34,889 nt of DNA from JAISGQ01 sp964500965 (GTDB lineage: Bacteria; Bacillota; Clostridia; Oscillospirales; Acutalibacteraceae): positions 1-34,889 of the forward strand of contig CAZCQZ010000020.1 of NCBI GenBank assembly GCA_964500965.1, written 5' to 3'. A program made the translations under genes and the position numbers. Each line of letters begins with the position of its first letter. Within the stretch, counting starts at the first letter, position 1. Shown piece by piece: positions 1 to 7,921 of this stretch. The notes beneath the pieces are model-generated. The model saw only the letters and a program-made list of their open reading frames with translations, did no database searches and had not been told where the DNA came from.

Positions 1-92
1 CAATAATTTGTGAATAAAAAACTGTGGATTTTGCAAACTTTCTCTTTTAGAAACTTTTGGAGTTTTCCTGTTATTCCGAATGTTCAAAAAGC

Positions 93-130
93 AAAAATGC
101 TGTAAAAGCTTTCGCTTTTACAGCATTTTT
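93..130 (-). terminator. Intrinsic terminator after the GH59 gene
   Basis: Bases 93-108 and 115-130 are perfectly complementary over 16 bp; one more C-G pair closes a four-base TTTC loop. The stem ends in A5/T5 and on the minus strand is followed by a further T-rich run. It lies about 75 bp past the stop of the minus-strand GH59 gene. The symmetry means it could also stop rightward transcription entering from outside the window. Confidence 0.85.
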
Positions 131-204
131 CACCGGACAGGAAAAGAAAATATTAAATTTTCCGTTTATGCGTTTTTACGTTCTGCCCTTCGGCTTTTCC
201 TGCG

Positions 205-2736
205 CTATGCTATTTCCAGAGCATCAAAGGACATGTCTCCGCTGAATATTTCAACGGTAACGGTATGCTCACCGTCCGCAATATCCTCGGAAGCGAATAT
301 TGCCTCGCGGCTGTTCGTGCAACTGAAGTCCACATTGAATTTTTCACCGCCGTCAACGGAAATGCTCAATGTTCCCTCGCCGCTTGCGATAAGCGCAAAA
401 TTGCCACCGGTATAATTAAACGTGAAGCTGTCACCTCTGCTTCCGACCGCCAGTGTACGTCCGAAGTTTTTGTAACTGCACATGGTATTGAAATACCAGC
501 CGTTGCCGTCTTCGGCATTGCTTCCGTCGGAATAAGCGATACAGGAATTAAAGTTATCAAATCTGCTGACGTAATCTTCGCCCTTTGCGGAAGTCACAAG
601 CACGTTATCAAAGCAGTTGTTATTATAGCTGCTGTACAGTGCGACACGTCCGGAATTGATAAAGGAGCCTTCTTCCGTGTATTCGATAATATCCTCATCG
701 TCAACGGCGCACTTAATCACATTTCCGATTGCAGTGACCGACAGTTTATGCCATGCGGCGGCATCAAAGCCGCTGATTGTGTACTGTGCAAGAGAAGTAC
801 CGTTCTTCATAAGGTCGCAAACGCCGTTGGTATCAACCTTGAGCCAGTATCCGCTCTGGTTATTGTCCGCAAGAATGTATCTCACGCCGATTCCGACATA
901 GGATTCCTCCTGCACATCAATCAGAACGTCCGCACTGAAAGTATAATCTCTCCATCTGTCATCACCGAAATTGGTGGTGGGATCACCGGAATAAGCCCAT
1001 TCCTTTGCCTTGATGTCTGCGGTTATCACCTGTCTGAGAACGTTGCCGCTATCTGTCACGGAAACCTCAAAGGCGCCGCTCTGGTCGGTGGTATATCTGG
1101 GAGCATAGCCCCTTGAAGCAAGGTAATCATCGGGATAGTCGGCATATTCAAAATCGTCGGTGTAATCGTATTCAAGCACCTTGCCCTCATTTGCGCGGTC
1201 GGTGTAATTTTTTTCCTCGACATCAAGAGTGGACAGGGTCATCATTGAATAAGGCTCGACAACTACGGTATAAGTCATGCCGTTTTCACCCTCTGTGGGA
1301 GCGACGCTTCCGAGCTTTTTAAAGAAGTTGCTGAAATAATCCTCGTTTTCACCGGGTCCCTTTGTCTGCCAAACGTAAACCTTTTCGGCGGATTTGGCAA
1401 GATTTGTTACGGTAATTTCATAAGAAATGGTTTCCGCACTGTTATTGACGATAACAACGGAATAATCATCGGTTTCCGGATTGCGGTAAGTAATATAGTT
1501 GTAGGTGGAATCTACAATAGCATGTCCGTCACCGCCTGCAACGCCGTCACCGTAACATGCGCCGTCAATCATCTGCCAGCCTTTTTCGATAAACTGTGAA
1601 AAGTGCAGACACATATAGAAGCCGGTATCAAAGGTGTATTTGCCCGACCACGGCTCATTCGCGGTAATGAGCTGCTTGGGGAAATAGGTAACGCCGTCGT
1701 AATAGGAGCTTACAGCAGGCTGAAATTCGTACATCGTCATGCCCTCGGCAAACGCCTGAGTTATACGTGTTGCAATGTCAAGCATACCGTTAATGTCGCT
1801 CATGCCCGATCCTGTTCCGTCATATTTGTACACCTCTGCGGCATTGCTCATAGGTGACGAGCCCTCGGAGAACCACACCTTTTTGCCGTGCTCATCGCGC
1901 ATGGCTATAGCATTATCGTTTGTCCATGAGGTGTAGTGAGCGGACATTACGTCAACGCAGTCAATAAGCTCCTCGTCCTTGACAAGCAGATTCGCAATTG
2001 ACCACGAGCTTACACTCTCACCGGCAACAATCTTTATTTCACTGTAATCATATCTTCCGTCGGTTTCGCTTTTCAACGCCTTGGAAAGATACTTTATCCA
2101 TTCGGTATCAATAAACTTTTCGTTCTGAGTTGCGGTGACATATGTAACCTTAACGCCGTAGGTATCATACAGAGCGTCAATTGTTTCCTTATACCACTGA
2201 TAAAGAGCGGCATAGCTGTCCTCCGCCTTATTTACCCATGCAGGTATGCCCCAGTAGAGCATGTCGATTTCAAGGTCGGGGTTAACTTTGATTGCATCGG
2301 CGGCAAGCTGATAGCCTGCGCCTCTCGTGACATCGGCAATCTCATCCGCACTTCTCTTGACAGCCGGTTCCGTACCGGAAGAAGAATCAATATCCGCGCC
2401 CATTTCAATCTTGAGCAGAGAAATATTCATGCCGTCCTTGCCGAAAACGTATTCCAGAAGCTCGTTGTAGGCTTCGGGGTTTTCAGCCTTGTAGTCGAGA
2501 AGCAGACGGGAGGAATTGTTGGCGGAAATGAAGCCCAATCCCTCGTAAAGAGTGCAGTCGGCAGTCAGTGCCTTTTCGCCGTCAATGCCGATTGTGTGTG
2601 TTGCGGTAACACCCGACACGTCAAAGCTGAGCGTATCGGTATCGCTGACGGCTTTTTCGGCTTTACCTCCGCAGCCGCCCAGTGCGCCGCATGCCATTGT
2701 CAGTGCGAGCATAAGACCTATCACCTTTCTTTTCAT
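205..2736 (-). CDS. GH59-like glycoside hydrolase (galactocerebrosidase family), lipoprotein
   Basis: Predicted secreted, lipid-anchored glycosidase of 843 aa. The N-terminus is a lipoprotein signal with lipobox LGGC (Cys22). Residues about 60-430 resemble the GH59 galactosylceramidase barrel: GLGFISANNSSRLLLDY and LLKIEMGAD match the family start, the acid/base Glu is likely E206 in TQNEK, and the nucleophile E291 in VWFSEGSSP. A beta-sandwich follows (about 430-510), then a lectin-like domain (about 525-715) like the C-terminal domain of animal GALC, and an extra beta-rich domain (about 720-843). The family removes beta-galactose from galactosylceramide and related beta-galactosides; the substrate here is inferred. 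The start has AGGAGG seven bases upstream. It follows the membrane protein gene by 15 bp, so the two are probably co-transcribed. The family call is firm in the barrel; substrate is uncertain. Confidence 0.82.
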   Translation of the reverse strand: MKRKVIGLMLALTMACGALGGCGGKAEKAVSDTDTLSFDVSGVTATHTIGIDGEKALTADCTLYEGLGFISANNSSRLLLDYKAENPEAYNELLEYVFGKDGMNISLLKIEMGADIDSSSGTEPAVKRSADEIADVTRGAGYQLAADAIKVNPDLEIDMLYWGIPAWVNKAEDSYAALYQWYKETIDALYDTYGVKVTYVTATQNEKFIDTEWIKYLSKALKSETDGRYDYSEIKIVAGESVSSWSIANLLVKDEELIDCVDVMSAHYTSWTNDNAIAMRDEHGKKVWFSEGSSPMSNAAEVYKYDGTGSGMSDINGMLDIATRITQAFAEGMTMYEFQPAVSSYYDGVTYFPKQLITANEPWSGKYTFDTGFYMCLHFSQFIEKGWQMIDGACYGDGVAGGDGHAIVDSTYNYITYRNPETDDYSVVIVNNSAETISYEITVTNLAKSAEKVYVWQTKGPGENEDYFSNFFKKLGSVAPTEGENGMTYTVVVEPYSMMTLSTLDVEEKNYTDRANEGKVLEYDYTDDFEYADYPDDYLASRGYAPRYTTDQSGAFEVSVTDSGNVLRQVITADIKAKEWAYSGDPTTNFGDDRWRDYTFSADVLIDVQEESYVGIGVRYILADNNQSGYWLKVDTNGVCDLMKNGTSLAQYTISGFDAAAWHKLSVTAIGNVIKCAVDDEDIIEYTEEGSFINSGRVALYSSYNNNCFDNVLVTSAKGEDYVSRFDNFNSCIAYSDGSNAEDGNGWYFNTMCSYKNFGRTLAVGSRGDSFTFNYTGGNFALIASGEGTLSISVDGGEKFNVDFSCTNSREAIFASEDIADGEHTVTVEIFSGDMSFDALEIA

Positions 2737-2751
2737 AAAGCTACCTCCTGA

Positions 2752-5073
2752 TTATTCCCAGCCATGTTCGGACATATCGTATGTCCCATAGCTGTTTTCG
2801 TCGTCATAGTATTCGGCGTCGTCATCGCCGTAATACTCGTCGCCCTCATCATAATCATCGTAATCATCGTAATCATCGTAATCTCCGTATTCCTCGTCGT
2901 ACTCGTCGTATTCGTCATACTCGTCGCCGTATTCGACATAATCATCATCGTCGTAATACCCGTCCTCGTATTCTTCATCGTAATCGTAGTCGCCGTCGGA
3001 ATCCTCGTATTCCTCGGAATCGGCGGTTTCTACATCGTAATCGTCGTCATAGTAATAGTCATCATCATAGTATTCGCCGTCCTCGTATTCCTCCTCGGCA
3101 CCGTACATGTCGGCATTGCCGTAAGGCATTTGCCCCATACCGGCGGCATAGGGATTTGCGGCATAGGGATTTGCGTAAGGATTGGTCATACCCATGGAAG
3201 CATAGGGGTCATACGGATTTGTCATACCCATGCCGTAACCCATACCCATTCCCATATTCATACCCATTCCGTAGCCCATATTCATGCCCATACCCTGCTG
3301 ATAGGGATTTTGCATGGGCTGACCCTGCGCAATAGGTTGCTCTGCTCTGTCGGCACTGCGGCGTTTCTTCATTTTGCTGTCAAGAGAGCCGGAAAGCTTA
3401 ACATCGCGGTATTCGCGTTCCGGTTCTTCGGGAGTGATTTCCTCCTCCTCAATTTCCGGCGCGCTTTCATCGGGCGCGGCAACAACCGTTTCCGGCTGTC
3501 TGTCGGTAGAACGTCTGCCGCCGACATTTTCACCCTTTCTTCTGTCGCCGCCCTTTCTGCGGTCGGCAATCTCATACATCTGCTCAACGTCCTTTTGAAG
3601 CTCCTCGCCCATCTGCTGAGCTGTCTCCGGGTCAACAGCGGTGCTCGCAAAAGGCTCGCTCTGCTGTGCAAACGGATTTATCGGCTTTATGCCTGCAAGA
3701 GAATCGTCCTCAACGGCAACATTACGTGAGGATTCGAGAACATCAAGAGCGGTTCTGCCGCCTTTCATCTCCGACCTGAACGCATCAAGACCGTCATAGC
3801 GGATAAGATTGGACGTTCTGCGGCGTGCTTCGTTGCGCTGAACGTGAAACTGCTCCGCAACCTGCATGCCGGCGCCTCTGGTAGTCAGCTCGTCAGCCTC
3901 AAGACGGTAGCCTATGGGCACACGTCTGGGCGGAACGGGAGCGGCGTAGCCCTCACGCTGTCTTGACCTTAATCTGTCCGGCTGAGTAATACCGTCACGC
4001 CTGGGCGGAACAGGCGCGGAATAGGGCGTACCGGATTTTGCAACCTGTGAGCCTGCCTTTGTCTGTGCCGAGGGCATAACGGTCTGCACGGTAACGATTT
4101 CCGGTATGTAGCGGTCGCTTTTGGAAGTTCTTCCGCCGGTAAGAAGCGTAGGCTTTGAGGATACCGGACCGCCGTAGCCATCCTCCTCGTCTTCGTCTAT
4201 AACCTCAAGATAATCCTCAATATCGGTATTTACAATATAAGTGCAGTAGCCTGCGATAAACAGTAATGTCGCAAGGTCGGCGGCAAAGTGGCTCTCAAGG
4301 GCAAGAGCCGTAACATTCGCCTCACGGCCGATAATCCCCATTACAGGCTCAACGGATTTAAGCGCGATAAAAAACATTGCGGCACTTCCGGTGCCTATTG
4401 CCCACTTTGCGGAATTTCCGGCAGAGCCTACGGTCAGCTTTGCGGAGGAAACAAAGAAAAGCATCAGAAACACCATGGTGAGAGTTTCAAGATAATCCGC
4501 TCTCATATCCGGGCTTTTGGTGTATTCGAGGAAAGAAAGCACCACTCGTACAATTCCGCCCAATATAGGTATAAGCGGCACCATTACATAGCTTCCGGCG
4601 TAATTCTGACCGCCGAAAAATCCCGTTGCGTAAAAGAGAAACGCCACAGCCATAACCAGCATTATGGCAATATAAATAATGCCTGCGGTATCAAAGGCTT
4701 CCGACGATGAAACCACCTGCGTGACCACCGCGCCGGAAGAATCCATCATGGTTTCGGTCACTTCCGCAGTAGCGGAAAACAAACGCTTTTCGGGGTGCAT
4801 GGCGCCGAAAATTCCTACGCCGGCGTAAGCCGCTGCCGCAATCACGGAAGCTATTCCCGCCACCGGCGAACGCTTTTCGTTCGGAAGAAAGCCGGGCCAT
4901 TCGGCACATGACAGCGAAAAAGTCAGCATCAATACAGTCAACGCCGCAATAAAAACATACAAAACATAGCTGAGTGCCTTTTCAACCCCACCGTTTAAAG
5001 TCAGCACAAGCAGCGGAATACAAACAAGAGTACCTATCACGCAGGTGATAAGGGAGGCTTTAAGCCTTTTCAT
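2752..5073 (-). CDS. Multi-pass membrane protein with M/G/Y-rich and extremely acidic D/E/Y tail, function unknown
   Basis: A 773-aa protein not recognised as a known family. Residues 1-285 hold about seven or eight hydrophobic helices (for example 6-26, 33-52, 131-152, 163-183, 198-218, 226-247, 263-282). The rest is probably cytoplasmic and disordered: an APVPPRR motif occurs twice (353-359, 378-384), with basic patches DRRKGGDRRKG (504-514) and KMKKRRS (567-573). Next comes an N-P-Y and M-G-M rich stretch (588-658), then about 110 residues almost entirely Asp, Glu, Tyr and Gly (660-773). AAGGAGG lies just upstream of the ATG at 5073. An earlier in-frame ATG at 5118 has no ribosome site and is rejected. 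A promoter lies at 5172-5200. The tail is opposite in charge to the Arg-rich motifs of the 525-aa protein encoded nearby. Function unknown. Confidence 0.85.
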   Translation of the reverse strand: MKRLKASLITCVIGTLVCIPLLVLTLNGGVEKALSYVLYVFIAALTVLMLTFSLSCAEWPGFLPNEKRSPVAGIASVIAAAAYAGVGIFGAMHPEKRLFSATAEVTETMMDSSGAVVTQVVSSSEAFDTAGIIYIAIMLVMAVAFLFYATGFFGGQNYAGSYVMVPLIPILGGIVRVVLSFLEYTKSPDMRADYLETLTMVFLMLFFVSSAKLTVGSAGNSAKWAIGTGSAAMFFIALKSVEPVMGIIGREANVTALALESHFAADLATLLFIAGYCTYIVNTDIEDYLEVIDEDEEDGYGGPVSSKPTLLTGGRTSKSDRYIPEIVTVQTVMPSAQTKAGSQVAKSGTPYSAPVPPRRDGITQPDRLRSRQREGYAAPVPPRRVPIGYRLEADELTTRGAGMQVAEQFHVQRNEARRRTSNLIRYDGLDAFRSEMKGGRTALDVLESSRNVAVEDDSLAGIKPINPFAQQSEPFASTAVDPETAQQMGEELQKDVEQMYEIADRRKGGDRRKGENVGGRRSTDRQPETVVAAPDESAPEIEEEEITPEEPEREYRDVKLSGSLDSKMKKRRSADRAEQPIAQGQPMQNPYQQGMGMNMGYGMGMNMGMGMGYGMGMTNPYDPYASMGMTNPYANPYAANPYAAGMGQMPYGNADMYGAEEEYEDGEYYDDDYYYDDDYDVETADSEEYEDSDGDYDYDEEYEDGYYDDDDYVEYGDEYDEYDEYDEEYGDYDDYDDYDDYDEGDEYYGDDDAEYYDDENSYGTYDMSEHGWE
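2821..2960. repeat. Triplet-type tandem repeats encoding Asp-Tyr runs
   Basis: Within the acidic tail of the membrane protein, short units such as TCATCGTAA and TCGTCGTAT recur in tandem. The nine-base unit TCATCGTAA, which reads Tyr-Asp-Asp on the minus strand, is repeated nearly perfectly about four times around 2846-2880. Such an array could vary in length by slippage without breaking the frame. Confidence 0.8.
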
Positions 5074-5171
5074 TGTCTGTTTTCCTCCTTCCCGAAATTT
5101 TGCGTTATATATCAGCACAATCGAACATAAACTTTATAAGAATATTACTTCACGCAATTTTGTCTTTATTT

Positions 5172-5200
5172 ATTTTAGTATACAAAAAACCCAAAGTCAA
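5172..5200 (-). promoter_or_regulatory. Sigma-A-type promoter for the membrane protein-GH59 operon
   Basis: On the minus strand a -35 TTGACT (5200-5195) and a -10 TAAAAT (5177-5172) are separated by exactly 17 bases. Each box is one base from consensus. The start would fall near 5165, leaving a leader of about 90 bases before the ATG at 5073. Confidence 0.65.
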
Positions 5201-5252
5201 TAGCACGAACAGGCAATCACGGGCTATATGCGAAAAAAGAAAGGTGCGCGAA

Positions 5253-5759
5253 ATGACAAAATACATAATCAGACTGGTTTCCGTTCTTATTATTGTGTTT
5301 CTTACCGTTCCTCTTGTCATATCCATCGGAGCGGAACACAATTACTCCCTTATTCCCGAAAAGGAAGCCGTTACCGTTCAAATGCCAAACGGCGACAGCC
5401 TCACGGTAAGTGCCGAGGAACTGTTTATCGGCACCGCCAGCGCGTTCATGCCGGAGGAAACGAATGAAGAATCACTGCGTGCACTTTGCGTTATGCTGAA
5501 CACATCGTCGCTGACGGAAAAGGGGATTTTTTATATTGATTCCGATAAACGCGCCGCTCTTTTCGGTGAAAAATGTGACGAACGGTGCGCTTTTTATTCC
5601 GCCGTCTGGCGCAATGCGCAAAACGAAAGTCTTGAGCTGTCGGAGGAATCGCGCCTTTCTCTGGAAGAATATGTAAATATGCTTGCACAATGCGACGGCA
5701 GCTACATAGATAAGCTTGCGCTGCTGTTTCCCGGCGGTGCAATACGGACGGAGCGGTAA
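5253..5759 (+). CDS. Shortened SpoIID-like membrane-anchored protein
   Basis: A 168-aa protein. One N-terminal hydrophobic helix (about residues 5-25) is followed by a region that aligns by eye with the SpoIID/LytB domain, a peptidoglycan-acting domain used in engulfment during sporulation. EELFIGTASAFMPEE sits where SpoIID has the EYLxGVVAxEMP motif, and IDSDKRAALFGEKCDE resembles the clostridial segment before the AVxxTxG block. The last 25 residues, ending LALLFPGGAI, resemble the SpoIID C-terminal ILxxYYPGTxI. The conserved catalytic Glu position is Phe, and the central part with the HSSxxG and GHGVGMSQ motifs is missing, so the usual ~330-residue protein is cut to half. The ATG at 5253 precedes a typical signal anchor; a frame reaching upstream to 5073 has no better start. 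The relationship to SpoIID is inferred from motif order and is moderate. Confidence 0.6.
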   Translation: MTKYIIRLVSVLIIVFLTVPLVISIGAEHNYSLIPEKEAVTVQMPNGDSLTVSAEELFIGTASAFMPEETNEESLRALCVMLNTSSLTEKGIFYIDSDKRAALFGEKCDERCAFYSAVWRNAQNESLELSEESRLSLEEYVNMLAQCDGSYIDKLALLFPGGAIRTER

Positions 5760-5766
5760 ACGTCGG

Positions 5767-7908
5767 CTACAGTGCTCCTTTAATTCCCATAAATGATGCC
5801 ATGGTGCATATGAGAATCGGGAAAAGCAGCTTTGCGGAGAAATATTCAATCACGCCGCCGCTCATGCAGCAAAGCACTGTTACAAGAACGATGCAGAACA
5901 CATAGCAGATGATTTGCAGTAAAGAGGAAGCCTTAATTGATACGCCCAGCTTTTTGACCGTACACAATGCCGCGGCAAAGGAAGCCAGTCCCCTGTCACA
6001 GGAAAGCACTGCCGGGCAACGGTCATGGATAATGTTTGTAAGCTCGTCGTAATCGGCACTTTCCCGTACTCCCAGCAGATTTATGTGCCTTTTGGAAATA
6101 CCGTAAGTATCGCTTATAAGCTTTGTGGTAACATTGGGGTCGCGGGTGCAGACCATGACGGAGAAATTCTCTTTTTTCAGGCTGTCCAGAGCCGCTTCTA
6201 TCCGTCCGTCCGCACGGTAATCAAAAGCAATAACTCCCACAAGCCTGTCGGAAACCGCAATGTATATCAAATGATTTCCGCTTTTACGCATGTGGCTTTC
6301 ATGGTCCCTGCCGGGGATTTCAATGTCGTTCTTTTCCATCATTTCCCTTGTTCCCATGAGGACTCTGCGCGATTTAACATGCCCCTCAAGACCGCATTCA
6401 TCGTAATAACGGAGACTGTCAACAGGGTACAGCAGATGCCGTTTGTGACCGATTTCCTCATCGAGCACATCGCTCAGCGTTCCGCCTGCGGCAATGGCAA
6501 GGGAGGCGGCGTAAAGAATTATCTCGTTTCGCGTGAGAGCCGTAAAGGTTTTCGCTCCGACAAAGCGCACCGAGCCATTCGGAAAAATGTCGGAGGCGGA
6601 AAGAGCAATAGTATCACAGTTTGAAAACTCATCAACGGCAGCCCAGCCGGACAGCATGATACCCCGTCTTCGCAGATTCGATGCCGCAACAAACAGCGGC
6701 ACTGCGGACACAAACAATCTGCACGCAGGTATTGCGGTCACTGCCACCGCGCAGAAGCAGGTAAGCCCACTCCACAAACTGCCGCCCGTCATGGAGCCGA
6801 CCACCGCCGCAAAAACCGCAAGAATCAGAGTGTAGGGCGCAAGCCTGTCAAGCTTCGATTCGCAGTCGTCCCGTTCGTATGAAAAGCGCAGAAAGTCGCT
6901 TAAAAACTTGGTTTTTACTCTGTAAACAACGCTTTTGTTTCGCCCTGCCGCGTCAAGCAGGTCAAAATAATTTTCGCCGTCCTGACAGAGCATAACGGCA
7001 TTGTGCTGTCTCTTTCCCGACACAGCCGCAAAATTGCGTTCAATTCGCCTGTTCAAAAGCATCAGTGCAATGTCGTTAATAATATAGGTTAGCAGCAGTG
7101 CCGCCGTAAACACCCTGAATATTTTTCCGCTTCCGTCGCCGTTCAGGTCAGTGCCGCCTGTTGCAACGGCAATAAGCTGTGCGCAAATATGAACAAGCGT
7201 AGCGGCTGATGCCACAGACACAACGGTTTCACCGTCCGCTTTTCCGTGAAACAGCTTAACAACGCCGTTTTTCAGCACGGAACGCTGAAGCACAAGGGCA
7301 AAGACCAGCATTATCAGGTTGATAATAAGATATATCGACGGGGACTTTGCCGCATTGAGCATATCGGGCAGTGCCGTGCCCAACGCCGGAAGCAGCTCCA
7401 GAAGCGTAAGAAACAGACATGCAATCGAACAACAGGTAATCCGAAAACCGGCACTTTTAATCTGTTCGGAAAGGTCCTCCTTTATTTCCGCACTGTCTGC
7501 GCTGTGGCGGTAATCGTCAACATCGCCATGGGCGCATGTATCATCGCCATGGGCGCATGTATCATCGCCTTTGGCGAATGTCGGCTGCGGCGGTTCGGAA
7601 TACGGAGATTCTTCCGTTTCGGGAAAAATTCTGCGGATTTCCGGGTCATTATCCGGTATTTCGGAGACTTCCGTTTCCGGGAAAAGGCTTTCCGCACTCT
7701 CCGGCTTTTGAGGGATTATACGGACGTGAAGCCGCTCAAACACTATCGTTCCGCGCAGAAGTACGAAGTTGCCAGCTTTTGCCGGCTTTGGCAGTTCCGC
7801 TCCCCACGCAATCGGCGGCGGCAGAGCGGTTAGCTGTGACGTTTCGGCATCCGGCTGTAGTGTGCGTTCTTTGATTTTTAATCTTTGTACGTCAAAACCG
7901 GGTTTCAT
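5767..7908 (-). CDS. Catalytically degenerate P-type ATPase-like membrane protein
   Basis: A 713-aa membrane protein with the outline of a P-type (P1B-like) ATPase but without its chemistry. A soluble N-terminus (1-155) carries a GDDTCAH repeat. Helices lie at about 156-178, 191-209, 228-249, 264-285, 358-373, 380-406, 661-682 and 691-708. VDEF...CDTIALSASD (425-440) sits where functional pumps have VDTVVFDKTGT; the phosphorylated Asp is Ser437. GTREMMEKNDIEIP (519-532) and LIYIAVSDRLVGVIAF (547-562) match the nucleotide-binding and hinge segments. TGDN becomes CTRDPN, and GDGxND becomes SCDRGLAS. The membrane CPC-type motif reads IPA (393-395). It should not pump by the known mechanism, so a sensing or scaffold role is possible. 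GTGAGGA precedes the ATG; it follows the 525-aa gene by 13 bp. Fold is inferred from motif order. Confidence 0.68.
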   Translation of the reverse strand: MKPGFDVQRLKIKERTLQPDAETSQLTALPPPIAWGAELPKPAKAGNFVLLRGTIVFERLHVRIIPQKPESAESLFPETEVSEIPDNDPEIRRIFPETEESPYSEPPQPTFAKGDDTCAHGDDTCAHGDVDDYRHSADSAEIKEDLSEQIKSAGFRITCCSIACLFLTLLELLPALGTALPDMLNAAKSPSIYLIINLIMLVFALVLQRSVLKNGVVKLFHGKADGETVVSVASAATLVHICAQLIAVATGGTDLNGDGSGKIFRVFTAALLLTYIINDIALMLLNRRIERNFAAVSGKRQHNAVMLCQDGENYFDLLDAAGRNKSVVYRVKTKFLSDFLRFSYERDDCESKLDRLAPYTLILAVFAAVVGSMTGGSLWSGLTCFCAVAVTAIPACRLFVSAVPLFVAASNLRRRGIMLSGWAAVDEFSNCDTIALSASDIFPNGSVRFVGAKTFTALTRNEIILYAASLAIAAGGTLSDVLDEEIGHKRHLLYPVDSLRYYDECGLEGHVKSRRVLMGTREMMEKNDIEIPGRDHESHMRKSGNHLIYIAVSDRLVGVIAFDYRADGRIEAALDSLKKENFSVMVCTRDPNVTTKLISDTYGISKRHINLLGVRESADYDELTNIIHDRCPAVLSCDRGLASFAAALCTVKKLGVSIKASSLLQIICYVFCIVLVTVLCCMSGGVIEYFSAKLLFPILICTMASFMGIKGAL
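7521..7581. repeat. 21-bp tandem repeat, 2.9 copies
   Basis: A 21-base unit beginning CATCGCCATGGGCGCATG occurs exactly at 7521-7541 and 7542-7562. A degenerate third copy covers 7563-7581. On the minus strand it encodes the heptad GDDTCAH in the N-terminus of the ATPase-like protein. Confidence 0.9.
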
Positions 7909-7921
7909 AATATATCAATCC

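Noticed and set aside
137..201. Inverted repeat CAGGAAAAG/CTTTTCCTG just after the GH59 stop
   Set aside because: Nine bases separated by nearly 50 could arise by chance, and the strong terminator at 93-130 already explains the region.
265..1116. Plus-strand open frame of 283 codons opposite the GH59 gene
   Set aside because: The minus strand encodes a clear multi-domain enzyme. The antisense frame has no recognisable domain or ribosome site.
2840..2960. CRISPR-like look of the TCATCG repeats
   Set aside because: The units are nine bases without spacers and lie in frame inside a coding sequence.
2764..3729. Long plus-strand open frame rich in Ile, Val and His, opposite the acidic tail
   Set aside because: It is the complement of the GAT/GAC/TAC codon array of the membrane protein. 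It has no ribosome site, and its repeats follow the sense protein.
5073..5252. N-terminal extension of the mini-SpoIID gene
   Set aside because: It would cover the divergent promoter at 5172-5200 and place a second hydrophobic run before a normal signal anchor, with no ribosome site.
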